Source: Flavobacteriales bacterium
Lineage (GTDB): Bacteria; Bacteroidota; Bacteroidia; NS11-12g; UBA955
Assembly: GCA_947463095.1 (NCBI GenBank)
Contig: CANHRE010000001.1
Coordinates: 74,719 to 118,846 of the forward strand
Length of the DNA stretch: 44,128 nt
Reading direction: 5' to 3'
A model generated the notes under the pieces. The model was not told where the DNA came from and searched no databases. It was given only the letters and a program-made list of their open reading frames with translations. Shown piece by piece: positions 25,970 to 33,722 of the stretch (the first letter of the stretch is position 1; every line of letters starts with the position of its first letter). The translations under genes were made by a program, and so were the position numbers.

Positions 25970-26409
25970 ACCTGCGCGACTTACCTGCACTTTTGCTCCT
26001 GGCCGGTCTGGCATCATGCGGGAAAGAGGCGCCCTATGTGCCCAACCCGGTTCCTTTTCTAAGCTTGGACAGTGTGAGCAGCACCAGCGTTATTCAGTTT
26101 AAAGACAGCCTGCGCATCTACCTGAAATTTGACGACGGCGACGGCGACCTAGGTGCGCTTAACCCGGACAGCAACAGCTTGTCGGTGCAGGATGCCCGCT
26201 TCAACCGTCCGGATTACTATTTCGTGCCTCCTCAGGCACCGGCCACTGCCAAAGTTCGCGTAAAGGGACGCTTCGTGCTGCGAATGAAGAACCTGTTTCT
26301 CCTGGGCAGTGGCAATGCTGAACCCACCTCGTTCACCCTGCGCATCAAAGACCGCAGCGGAAACTGGAGCAATACGGTAAGCACACCTTTAATCACCATC
26401 AAGCGCTGA
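25966..26409 (+). CDS. Small Ig-like lipoprotein
   Basis: A 147-residue protein with a clear lipobox ('LASC', Cys18). The mature part contains 'LRIYLKFDDGDGDLG', a motif of Bacteroidota lipoproteins with a calcium-loop-like DDGDGDLG segment, and ends 'FTLRIKDRSGNWSNTVSTPLITIKR', consistent with a single immunoglobulin-like sandwich. It overlaps the cytochrome-like gene by 4 bases and is 1 base from the next gene. Role unknown; a structural partner of the other surface proteins is a fair inference. Confidence 0.7.
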   Translation: MNLRDLPALLLLAGLASCGKEAPYVPNPVPFLSLDSVSSTSVIQFKDSLRIYLKFDDGDGDLGALNPDSNSLSVQDARFNRPDYYFVPPQAPATAKVRVKGRFVLRMKNLFLLGSGNAEPTSFTLRIKDRSGNWSNTVSTPLITIKR

Positions 26410-26410
26410 G

Positions 26411-29400
26411 ATGAAGGGCCTTATTTATATAACCATGATGTTTCCTCTGGCCGTTGCTGCCCAGAATACTTATTACATGAGCAACGGCAGGGTGCGGGCA
26501 TGTTCGGGCATCTTCAAAGACAGCGAAAAAGGCAAAACCCCCGGCGATTACGACCATAACGAGGCCTACATATTCACCATCAGCGTACCGGGAGCCAGTA
26601 GTATCAGCATCAACTTTAAGAGTTTCTGTACAGAAAAAAACAACGACTTCCTGCAGATTTACAATGGGAAAGACACCTTTGCCCCCAAGCTGGGGCCACG
26701 ATATTCGGGCAGTGCAGGTCCCGGGGTGGTGACCAGCACCGACAGCTTCATCACCTTCTTCTTCAAAAGCGACAAAAACATTGCCTGTTCGGGCTGGGAA
26801 GCCACCTGGAACGCGAAGATGCGGGTGATTACAGCACCTACCCTCACCCTTCAAATGGCACCGAAATGCAAGCAACAAAGCCTGAGCCTGTTGTTGGGTC
26901 GGGCCTTCCCCTGTGATTCAGTGAAACCAGGCAGTTTTTTGCTATCAGGACCGGTGAGCAGCAGTGTTACCACAGTCACCCCCGTGAATTGCAGCGGCGG
27001 AAGCACAGCCACCTATACCCTGCAGCTATCCAATCCGCTGAACATGAGTGGAACTTATACCTTGGATGCCATATTGTATTTTAAAGATTACTGCGACAGC
27101 ATCTGGACGTTAAAAAGCAGGTTAACCTTCACCATCAGCGATTGCCCCCTGAAGGTACAGCTTACCGCTGATAGCGACACCTTATGCAGGGGCAGTTGCA
27201 CCTGGCTGCGCGCCACGGTATCAGGAGGAACACCCTCGCGATATGTATATTCCTGGACACCAGGCGGTTTAACGGGTGCAGGACCTCACCGGATTTGCCC
27301 CACCTCCTCCACACGTTATATCCTGCGCGTTACCGACGGACTTTCGGTACCTTCTTCCGACACAGTGGATATTGCCGTTTTAGCTCCGCCGAATGCCCAG
27401 CCGGACACCATGGTATGTTACCTGTCGGCACCTTTCCGTCTCAGGGCAACACCGGCTGGGGGCTTTTGGCAGGGAAAGGGAATCACCGATGCAGCGAACG
27501 GCATCTTTAGTCCTGCGGCGAGTGGTGGTGGTACGTTTAAAGTCTGGTATCAGATAGGCAACTGCGCCGACACGGTGCTGGTAACCTCCACTGGCATTTG
27601 GAATGGCGACAACCTGTTTTGTCCGAAAACACCTCCTGCTGCCTTATACCATATTTACCCGACAGGAGGCACCTGGACCGGCCCTAAGGTTACAACCGGC
27701 GGCATGTTTAATCCCGACAGCGCAGGCACCTATAAACTCACCTATACCTGGAAAGGCTGCGTTTCTACCAAAACCGTGCGGGTTACCCCGATTTGGGCCA
27801 AACCCTTTGATACGGTCTGTGAGAGCAGTACGTATCATCAACTTCAATTTAACCCTATTGGTGTTTATTTCAACTGGTTCCCCGGCTTGTTGAACGGCTA
27901 TTACGGAACGGTAAACCCATCGCTGATGGGCGGTCCAGGCACTAAAACCATCATCTATTATGCTGGTGGATGCAAGGACACTACCCTGCTCACTTTGCTT
28001 CCCATTTACGCCGGCAAGCGATTTGACACCATTTGTCCCCAGGCCGGTGTTTATACCCTAAGCGGATTCAGACCCGGCGCGGGCTATTCATGGAGGGGCA
28101 GAGGCATTCTGGATACCACGAAAGCCCAGTATAATCCAGCTTATTTTGCTTCGCTGGGTAAAACCAGCTTCACCGATACGCTGACCATTCGCAACGGACG
28201 CTGCACGGACATTAAATTCATGACCTTGTTGCCCACAAGAGTTGGTAAGCGCGACACGCTGTTTCTATGTGCCCAGGATACCGGTATCTGGCTGAGCAAG
28301 GCACTAACCCAATTCACTCCTTCAGGAGGAAGTTGGAGCGGCAAGGGAATTACCAATGCCAAAGGATTGTTTAGGCCCTCCGCGGCAGGATATGGAACAC
28401 AACTGGCCTTTTACAACGTTAATGGCTGTAGGGACAGCCTGAGGATTTGTGTACGACCTAAAACGGGCATCCAAAAAGACACCTCCGTTTGCCGCAGTTC
28501 CGGAACCTTTAAACTAAAAACCACCTTGAGTGGAGGAAACTTTTATGGCACTGGCATCAGCAACAGCGCACTGGGACTATTCAATCCGGCCATTGCCCTA
28601 AAAGGGAAAAACCGCATCATCTACGTAAGCAGGTTCGGATGTTACGATACGGTATTCATTACTGTAGATACCGTCCCGGTGCTAAGCTGGCTGAGCGTAC
28701 CTGCAACGCCCTGCCTTAAAGACACTTCATACCAGCTCAGGGCGGCCCCTGCCGGAGGTAGTTTCAGCGGACCCGGCATCAGCGGAACGATATTCAATCC
28801 ACGCAAAGCCGGGTCGGGCAGCAAGCTTATTGTTTACCGGCTCAATCAGGGTGCTTGCTTGGGAAGTCTTCAACAAAACATTAGCGTTGCAGACACCCTG
28901 CGGGTGCGATTTTCCGGCAGTGGCGACAGCATATGTCCGGGCGCTACCGCCTTACTTACAGCCCAGCCAACCGGTGGAAACCGCTTCGGGTATCGTTTCT
29001 GGTGGTCAAACGGACTCACCGGCGCCAACCAGGCCTATTTCAGTCCCAGCAGCAGCACCACCATCAGAGTGGCAGTAAACGACGGCTGTTCGGATCCAGA
29101 TACGGCCGTGCAGTTATTGTATGTGCACCCCCCTGTTTGGTTCAGGGTGCGTACCAGTCCGCCAGCCTGCTATGGATTGCCGGGCTTTATCAAGGTAACG
29201 ATGAGCAATCCAGGAACTTACCGCTATTTGTGGAACAGCCAACCTGCGCAACAAAGCGACAGTATGCGCGGATTTGCGGGCTCGCGTTACCGTGTGAGCG
29301 TAGAAAACAAAAACAGCGGCTGCAAGAACGACACTACTATAGAATTGCCAGGATTCAGGAAGCTCAATGCAGGATTCATCACCAATCCGCCAAAGGGAAT

Positions 29401-29899
29401 ATGCCTGAGCAACATAAACCCCAGGATGTATTTCCTGGACATGAGCAGCGGAGGTCTGAACGGCACCTGGCACTTCGGGGATGGCAGCACCGAGCCCTAC
29501 ATACCCGGCAACAATCCGTCACACGTATACCAAACGGATACCAATCGGTATATGGTTCGGCTGATCATCGGCAACAGCGGCGGATGCGCCGATTCATCAG
29601 CTTTGTTGATTTGTGTTACCGATACCGTTTTGCTCTATGTACCCACGGCGTTTACCCCAAACCGCAATGGGCTCAACGAGCTGTTTCTACCCTCCATCAC
29701 GGGAGCGCGTGAATACCGCCTGGACATTTATAACCGCTGGGGAGAGAAGGTATTCAGCAGTTCCGACCCGCTGATTGGCTGGGATGGCACTTACCTGGGT
29801 GCGGAATGTCCAGCAGGATGTTATGCTTATACCATCCACTATAAGGGTAAGAAAACCTACCGACAGATCAACAGTGGCTTGCTGAACCTGATACGCTGA
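26411..29899 (+). CDS. Large secreted CUB-repeat-PKD protein, T9SS type B
   Basis: A 1162-residue protein with a signal peptide (1-18, 'AVAAQN'). A CUB domain (about 19-135: 'CSGIFKDSEKG', 'FKSFCTEKNNDFLQIYNGKD', 'ITFFFKSDKNIACSGW') is followed by beta-sandwich segments. Seven degenerate repeats of about 70 residues come next. A PKD domain (about 1000-1065, 'GTWHFGDGSTEP') precedes the CHU_C type B sorting domain (about 1075-1162: 'VPTAFTPNRNGLNELF', 'IYNRWGEKVFSSS', ending 'LLNLIR'). It is the last gene of the six-gene operon, and its size suggests a long surface filament or adhesin that carries or receives the other products. Confidence 0.85.
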   Translation: MKGLIYITMMFPLAVAAQNTYYMSNGRVRACSGIFKDSEKGKTPGDYDHNEAYIFTISVPGASSISINFKSFCTEKNNDFLQIYNGKDTFAPKLGPRYSGSAGPGVVTSTDSFITFFFKSDKNIACSGWEATWNAKMRVITAPTLTLQMAPKCKQQSLSLLLGRAFPCDSVKPGSFLLSGPVSSSVTTVTPVNCSGGSTATYTLQLSNPLNMSGTYTLDAILYFKDYCDSIWTLKSRLTFTISDCPLKVQLTADSDTLCRGSCTWLRATVSGGTPSRYVYSWTPGGLTGAGPHRICPTSSTRYILRVTDGLSVPSSDTVDIAVLAPPNAQPDTMVCYLSAPFRLRATPAGGFWQGKGITDAANGIFSPAASGGGTFKVWYQIGNCADTVLVTSTGIWNGDNLFCPKTPPAALYHIYPTGGTWTGPKVTTGGMFNPDSAGTYKLTYTWKGCVSTKTVRVTPIWAKPFDTVCESSTYHQLQFNPIGVYFNWFPGLLNGYYGTVNPSLMGGPGTKTIIYYAGGCKDTTLLTLLPIYAGKRFDTICPQAGVYTLSGFRPGAGYSWRGRGILDTTKAQYNPAYFASLGKTSFTDTLTIRNGRCTDIKFMTLLPTRVGKRDTLFLCAQDTGIWLSKALTQFTPSGGSWSGKGITNAKGLFRPSAAGYGTQLAFYNVNGCRDSLRICVRPKTGIQKDTSVCRSSGTFKLKTTLSGGNFYGTGISNSALGLFNPAIALKGKNRIIYVSRFGCYDTVFITVDTVPVLSWLSVPATPCLKDTSYQLRAAPAGGSFSGPGISGTIFNPRKAGSGSKLIVYRLNQGACLGSLQQNISVADTLRVRFSGSGDSICPGATALLTAQPTGGNRFGYRFWWSNGLTGANQAYFSPSSSTTIRVAVNDGCSDPDTAVQLLYVHPPVWFRVRTSPPACYGLPGFIKVTMSNPGTYRYLWNSQPAQQSDSMRGFAGSRYRVSVENKNSGCKNDTTIELPGFRKLNAGFITNPPKGICLSNINPRMYFLDMSSGGLNGTWHFGDGSTEPYIPGNNPSHVYQTDTNRYMVRLIIGNSGGCADSSALLICVTDTVLLYVPTAFTPNRNGLNELFLPSITGAREYRLDIYNRWGEKVFSSSDPLIGWDGTYLGAECPAGCYAYTIHYKGKKTYRQINSGLLNLIR
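27436..28880 (+). repeat. Seven degenerate protein repeats inside the CUB/T9SS gene
   Basis: The translated region shows seven related units of about 65-75 residues. The pattern is (P/S)GG-x-(W/F)-x-G-x-GI ... G-x-F-x-P ... AG-x-G ... V-x-Y ... GC-x-DT. Clear examples start near 27455, 27660, 28325, 28530 and 28745; the units near 27850 and 28070 are more divergent. DNA identity is low, so these are old duplications under protein-level selection. Confidence 0.65.
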
Positions 29900-29948
29900 A
29901 CATGTCAGGCATAACCTAAAGCCGCCGGTGGATGCTGATATTCGCGGC

Positions 29949-31505
29949 ATGGATCACTATCAGAGCAGTTTTGCGGTGCGGGCCATTGCCCGGTATCTGG
30001 CGGAAAAGCTGCCCGGATATTTCCTGACAGAATCCTACAGCACCGGAAAAGATGAGTTGCTGCTGGAGTTTGAATCCAAAGACTGTAGCTTCAACCTGAA
30101 ACTCAACTGGGCTGATGGTCAGTTATTCATCAGCATGCCGGAACAAGGTGGTCAAGCGGGAAAGAATACCATCAACCAATTCCGGGACGCCATAGGCAAA
30201 CAGGTTGCTGCGGTGCACGACTGTGGTTTCGACCGCAGCTTCCGCATAGTATTCAATGATCAGTCCCAGCTGGTATTTAAGTGCTGGGGCAGACACAGCA
30301 ATATATTGTTGTATGAAGCAGGGGCCAATTCCTGCAGTCAGCACTTCAGGCTGCACCATAAAGGCGACACACAGCTGGCAGCGTCAACGTTCACAGGACA
30401 GCGTGACTTTGAATACAATCTTGCTGCATGCAGCGACCCTGAGTTGTTTCAGCAGGCTTATCCATTTGTAGTACCCTCTCTGCTCGATTATCTGGTCAGG
30501 CATGGCTTTTTCAAGTTGCCTGAATCCGAACGGCGGGCCATGTTTCACATCTTCAAACAGCAGTTGGAGCAGCCCCAGTGGTATATCGGCGAAGTTGAAG
30601 GAATACCTTATTTCAGCTTTTTTCCGGAAGCCGGAGCAGATGCGATTACTGTCCTGCCAGAAGCACTCAACCGATATGCCAAAGCCTACCTCAGCCGCTT
30701 TCACTTTCGTTCAAAGAAGCAGCAGCTGCGCAGCTTCTGGCAGCAAGATGCCATCCGTCTGGGCAGAATGCTGGAAGAACTGCGAAAGGAGCAAAAACGT
30801 CTGTTGGAACGGCCCGGTTACAAGCTTATGGGCGACCTGATTATGGCCCATCTGCAGCAAATTAAAAGCGGCACCAAAGATATTGCCCTTCCCGATTTCG
30901 AGGAAAAGAACATCATTCAGATCAAGCTAAACAGCACGCTCAGCGCCATTCAGAATGCCGAGGCCTTTTACCGGAAAGCAAGGAATGAATCAAAGGAAGA
31001 GGAACTGGTTCAGGCGCGGCTTGCTGCAACCATTGCAGGACACCAACGGGCCTTGCATTGGCTTGAGGTGCTCGATGCGGCGGAACAGTCAAGAGCATTG
31101 AGGGATATACCCCTACCTGAAAAGAAAGGCAAGGCACAGCATAGCGACCTGCCCTTTCACGAGTTCAATATTCAGGGGTATGTGGTTTGGGTAGGTAAAC
31201 ATGCCAAAGCTAATGAGCTGCTGTTGAACAGTTACAGCCGAAAGAATGATGTTTGGCTGCATGCCCGGGATGTTAGCGGAAGCCATGTGCTGGTGCGCTG
31301 CAACAGCGGCATCAGCGGAATTTCAAAGGCGGTGCTGGAACAAGCAGCGTCCCTGGCCGCCTGGTTTTCAAAAGGCAAAACACAAGGATGGTTGCCAGTG
31401 CAGTACACAGAACGCAAGTACGTGAGGAAGAAAAAAGGCGGCGCTCCGGGTGAGGTGCTGGTGGAAAAGGAAAAAGTGTTGGTGGTGCAGCCGGGTTTGC
31501 CATAG
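29949..31505 (+). CDS. NFACT-family ribosome quality-control protein (RqcH-like)
   Basis: A 518-residue cytosolic protein of RqcH/Tae2/NEMF type. The N-terminal NFACT-N part shows 'GKDELLLEFESKDCSFNLKLNW' and 'FDRSFRIVFNDQSQLVFKCWGRHSNILLYE'. The central coiled coil covers about 260-370. The C-terminal NFACT-R (DUF814) domain carries 'NDVWLHARDVSGSHVLVRC' near 430-448. In bacteria with RqcH the protein binds stalled 50S-nascent-chain complexes and directs C-terminal Ala tailing. Bacteroidota homologues are poorly studied. I chose the ATG at 29949; a GTG seven codons upstream is open. It begins 49 bases after the surface operon. Confidence 0.85.
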   Translation: MDHYQSSFAVRAIARYLAEKLPGYFLTESYSTGKDELLLEFESKDCSFNLKLNWADGQLFISMPEQGGQAGKNTINQFRDAIGKQVAAVHDCGFDRSFRIVFNDQSQLVFKCWGRHSNILLYEAGANSCSQHFRLHHKGDTQLAASTFTGQRDFEYNLAACSDPELFQQAYPFVVPSLLDYLVRHGFFKLPESERRAMFHIFKQQLEQPQWYIGEVEGIPYFSFFPEAGADAITVLPEALNRYAKAYLSRFHFRSKKQQLRSFWQQDAIRLGRMLEELRKEQKRLLERPGYKLMGDLIMAHLQQIKSGTKDIALPDFEEKNIIQIKLNSTLSAIQNAEAFYRKARNESKEEELVQARLAATIAGHQRALHWLEVLDAAEQSRALRDIPLPEKKGKAQHSDLPFHEFNIQGYVVWVGKHAKANELLLNSYSRKNDVWLHARDVSGSHVLVRCNSGISGISKAVLEQAASLAAWFSKGKTQGWLPVQYTERKYVRKKKGGAPGEVLVEKEKVLVVQPGLP

Positions 31506-31583
31506 AGTGGTCCATGCCCATGTCCTTAGCGCGTATCGGATTCGAGCTGAACTGCAGCTGGACTGACACTGTTCCCCCGGAGA

Positions 31584-32474
31584 TTATACGCGGAAGAGTT
31601 TGGTTTGAATTTCGGGCAATAGCTCGTCCATACGGCTGAAGGCAAAACACTTGTTCCCCAGGTCTTTCAGCGATGCGCCGATGTGGTAGAGTCGTATATC
31701 GTCAATGATCAGAAAGCGGTCGTGGCTGCTGTTGTTAGCCAACACTTCAATGGCAGGATACTGCAGGTTGTGCTTTTCCAGATCTTTTTGTAATGCAGGC
31801 CTGAGGAGGGTATGGAGGATGCAGCCCACGCCCCTTTAGCGTTTGCTGAGCAAGAGCAAAGTGGTTTCGTTGGCGTAATTGTCCAGCAGCACAATTCGCT
31901 TGTTGGCCTGCCTGATGAGCGCGCTGACAAACACATGGGCGTCGAACAACTGCCCTTCGAAGAACACACCCTGACGGGGAGTTTCACCTTTCTCGAGGGC
32001 CTGCGGCACCTGCTCCAGCTTGCTGTCGGTTTGCTATTGCCTGATTTCCACACCTTCCAGGCGTTGGATGATGCCATGTAGGTTGTTCAGCGTTTTGCGC
32101 ATGGCTACAAAGGCCTGCATGATTTGGATGCTGACTTGAATGGCTTTGTCACTGCTTAGTACTGCAGATAACATTGATACCCCTTGCTCAGTAAACACAA
32201 ATGGCGGCGTTCTGCGTTTTGCGGTCGCAGTTTGAGACTCCACATCTTCAGTGCCCGCTGTTCTGGTCGCAGTTTGCGACCGCAAAACCTCCCATTCCTG
32301 CATACTAAGCTGAAACATAAAGGAAACTGGAAATCGTTTTGGATTTCATTTCACTTGCTCATTCAGCCTTTTTGTTTCAACGCTGTAAAGGGCTGCCAAA
32401 TGATAATCAAACATCACCTGCACGCCTCTTACCGTGAATATCCTGTTTTCAATATGAGCCAATGTCAATTCCAT
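31584..32474 (-). pseudogene. ORF6N / PLD-like protein gene with three in-frame stops
   Basis: A single 297-codon frame without any frameshift is interrupted by TGA (codon 43, 32346-32348), TAG (codon 147, 32034-32036) and TAA (codon 213, 31836-31838). The N-terminal ORF6N domain reads 'MELTLAHIENRIFTVRG', 'FDYHLAALYSVETKRLNEQVK', then stop, then 'NPKRFPVSFMFQLS' and 'TPPFVFTEQGVSMLSAVLSSDKA'. The C-terminal part reads 'GQLFDAHVFVSALIRQANK', 'LLDNYANETTLLLLSKR', stop, 'HDRFLIID' (a PLD-like HxRx4D) and 'YHIGASLKDLGNK'. ORF6N proteins are phage/plasmid-type accessory regulators, common and mobile in Bacteroidota. The fragments are too short to work alone. It is either a fresh pseudogene or, less likely, a recoded gene. 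Confidence 0.9.
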
Positions 32475-32608
32475 GTGAACCTCATTTTCATCAGGTGGGC
32501 ATTCACGTTGGTTTCAATAAGCACGGTATTGCTCAATGTTCCGTCTTGAGTCAAGGTCGGTGCGTCGGCAATAGCCCGGAGGCAGGAATAGGATTCAGAT
32601 TTATTCAT
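32465..32608 (-). CDS. Small ORF (47 aa) just upstream of the ORF6N pseudogene
   Basis: An ATG at 32608 opens a 47-residue frame ('MNKSESYSCLRAIADAPTLT...' to '...LMKMRFTWN') that overlaps the ORF6N start by 10 bases in another frame. It could be a leader peptide, a remnant of another gene or chance. No family is recognised and no promoter is evident. Confidence 0.25.
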   Translation of the reverse strand: MNKSESYSCLRAIADAPTLTQDGTLSNTVLIETNVNAHLMKMRFTWN

Positions 32609-32864
32609 GAACATATACATCTAAGTAAATAACGAACGTGGGCTTACCTCAGCAAATACGCAGTGCGGCATGCGTAAACTTAAACTTCACTCAAAGATGT
32701 TGGATTTATCCAAATCATGCATGAGAAAAAATGCACGATTTATTTAAGCTCTTAACCCTAATAACGAATTTCTAATGCATCATCCGGGTTTAACGAATGC
32801 TTGCTGAACAGCTACAGCTGTAATTATGACCTATGGATGCATGCCCACGGTATTGCCCGGCTGA
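32609..32864. other. AT-rich intergenic segment with an NFACT-like relic
   Basis: This part of the 390-base gap between the ORF6N pseudogene start and the next gene is AT-rich and has no credible gene. Within it, 32792-32848 on the plus strand translates to a 19-residue stretch ('NECLLNSYSCNYDLWMHAH') that matches 12 of 19 residues of the intact NFACT gene at 31212-31268 ('NELLLNSYSRKNDVWLHAR'). By hand count 39 of 57 bases agree. No other structure is seen. Confidence 0.5.
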
Positions 32865-33680
32865 TTACTTCATGTACATGTTGACCGTGAGCTCGGTTTT
32901 TCCTTCCATGTCCATCACCATTTCACCGATGGTGCTTTTTATATCCATAAAAAGTTCACTGCTCATAAAATCCACCATCTGTTCCTGAATCAGAAAGGTC
33001 ATTTTTCCGGGCCCCTTTGCTTTGCCTTTCATGTCCATCTGCGCAATCTTCATATCAATATCCATGTTCTGGTCCAGCGTAAAGTAGGCCTTATTGCCCG
33101 CGATGGAATCCAGGTGATAACGCATCATTAGTTTACCTGAAAACTGGTCCATACTAAAGGGAACTTCATGACTGATGCTGCTGCCCACCTTTACCATCTT
33201 GTTGGGCAGTTGCATATTTTTTGTGAAGTTGTTGATGGTGGTTTTCAATTGCTGCAGGTTGTCGGCACCATTGATTACAGAATCCAAGGAAACACTCCCC
33301 AGCGAGTCGAAATGACCTTTATAAGAAAAACTCATGAGATCAGCCTGTCCAGGAACTTTTTGCTGCTCGTCGTTCACCTTGATGGTGATACGCTGCTCCA
33401 AACCTGCCGTATAATGAAGATTGCCATTGCTGTTCCTGTTGGACGTGGTTAATACATGTTTACCCTTCACGGTTACGAGGGTGAGCACTTTATCGGGTGT
33501 GGAACCGGCCATGCCTTCCGGCATTTTCACAAAGTGCACCTGCATTTTTGTTGCCTGCGAAGTTTGCTGGGTATAGGTTTTATTTGGCTGATAGCGCTGC
33601 ACCAAGAGCACTTCACCGGTGGATTGTGCCCGAATATTGCATGCAAAGCAGAAAATCAAGCCCTGTAGAATTTTCATCAT
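32865..33680 (-). CDS. Secreted protein of unknown function (DUF6263-like)
   Basis: A 271-residue protein with a signal peptide ('MMKILQGLIFCFACNIRAQS', residues 1-19). The mature part is beta-rich and Met-rich, with repeated amphipathic strands, 'FSYKGHFDSLGSVSLDSVING' and a C-terminal 'MEGKTELTVNMYMK'. This resembles uncharacterised Bacteroidota periplasmic proteins such as DUF6263, but I am not sure of the family. I chose the first of two adjacent ATG codons; the open frame extends 9 codons further. It lies 42 bases downstream of the large SBBP protein gene on the same strand and is perhaps co-transcribed with it. Confidence 0.6.
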   Translation of the reverse strand: MMKILQGLIFCFACNIRAQSTGEVLLVQRYQPNKTYTQQTSQATKMQVHFVKMPEGMAGSTPDKVLTLVTVKGKHVLTTSNRNSNGNLHYTAGLEQRITIKVNDEQQKVPGQADLMSFSYKGHFDSLGSVSLDSVINGADNLQQLKTTINNFTKNMQLPNKMVKVGSSISHEVPFSMDQFSGKLMMRYHLDSIAGNKAYFTLDQNMDIDMKIAQMDMKGKAKGPGKMTFLIQEQMVDFMSSELFMDIKSTIGEMVMDMEGKTELTVNMYMK

Positions 33681-33722
33681 CACTTTTTGGGAAGGTGCAT
33701 AAACCATAGAGTCAAAGTTAAC

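Noticed and set aside
31584-32077. Separate short genes made from the ORF6N fragments, or a frameshifted reading
   Set aside because: All three fragments are in one frame and together match the family end to end; no shift is needed. The 122-residue frame at 31709-32077 is a different, unrelated frame.
31212-32848. Direct repeats 31212-31268 and 32792-32848 as attachment sites or ends of a mobile element
   Set aside because: The copies share only about 68% of bases with codon-like differences, as expected of homologous coding sequence and not of recombination sites; no integrase or transposase is present.
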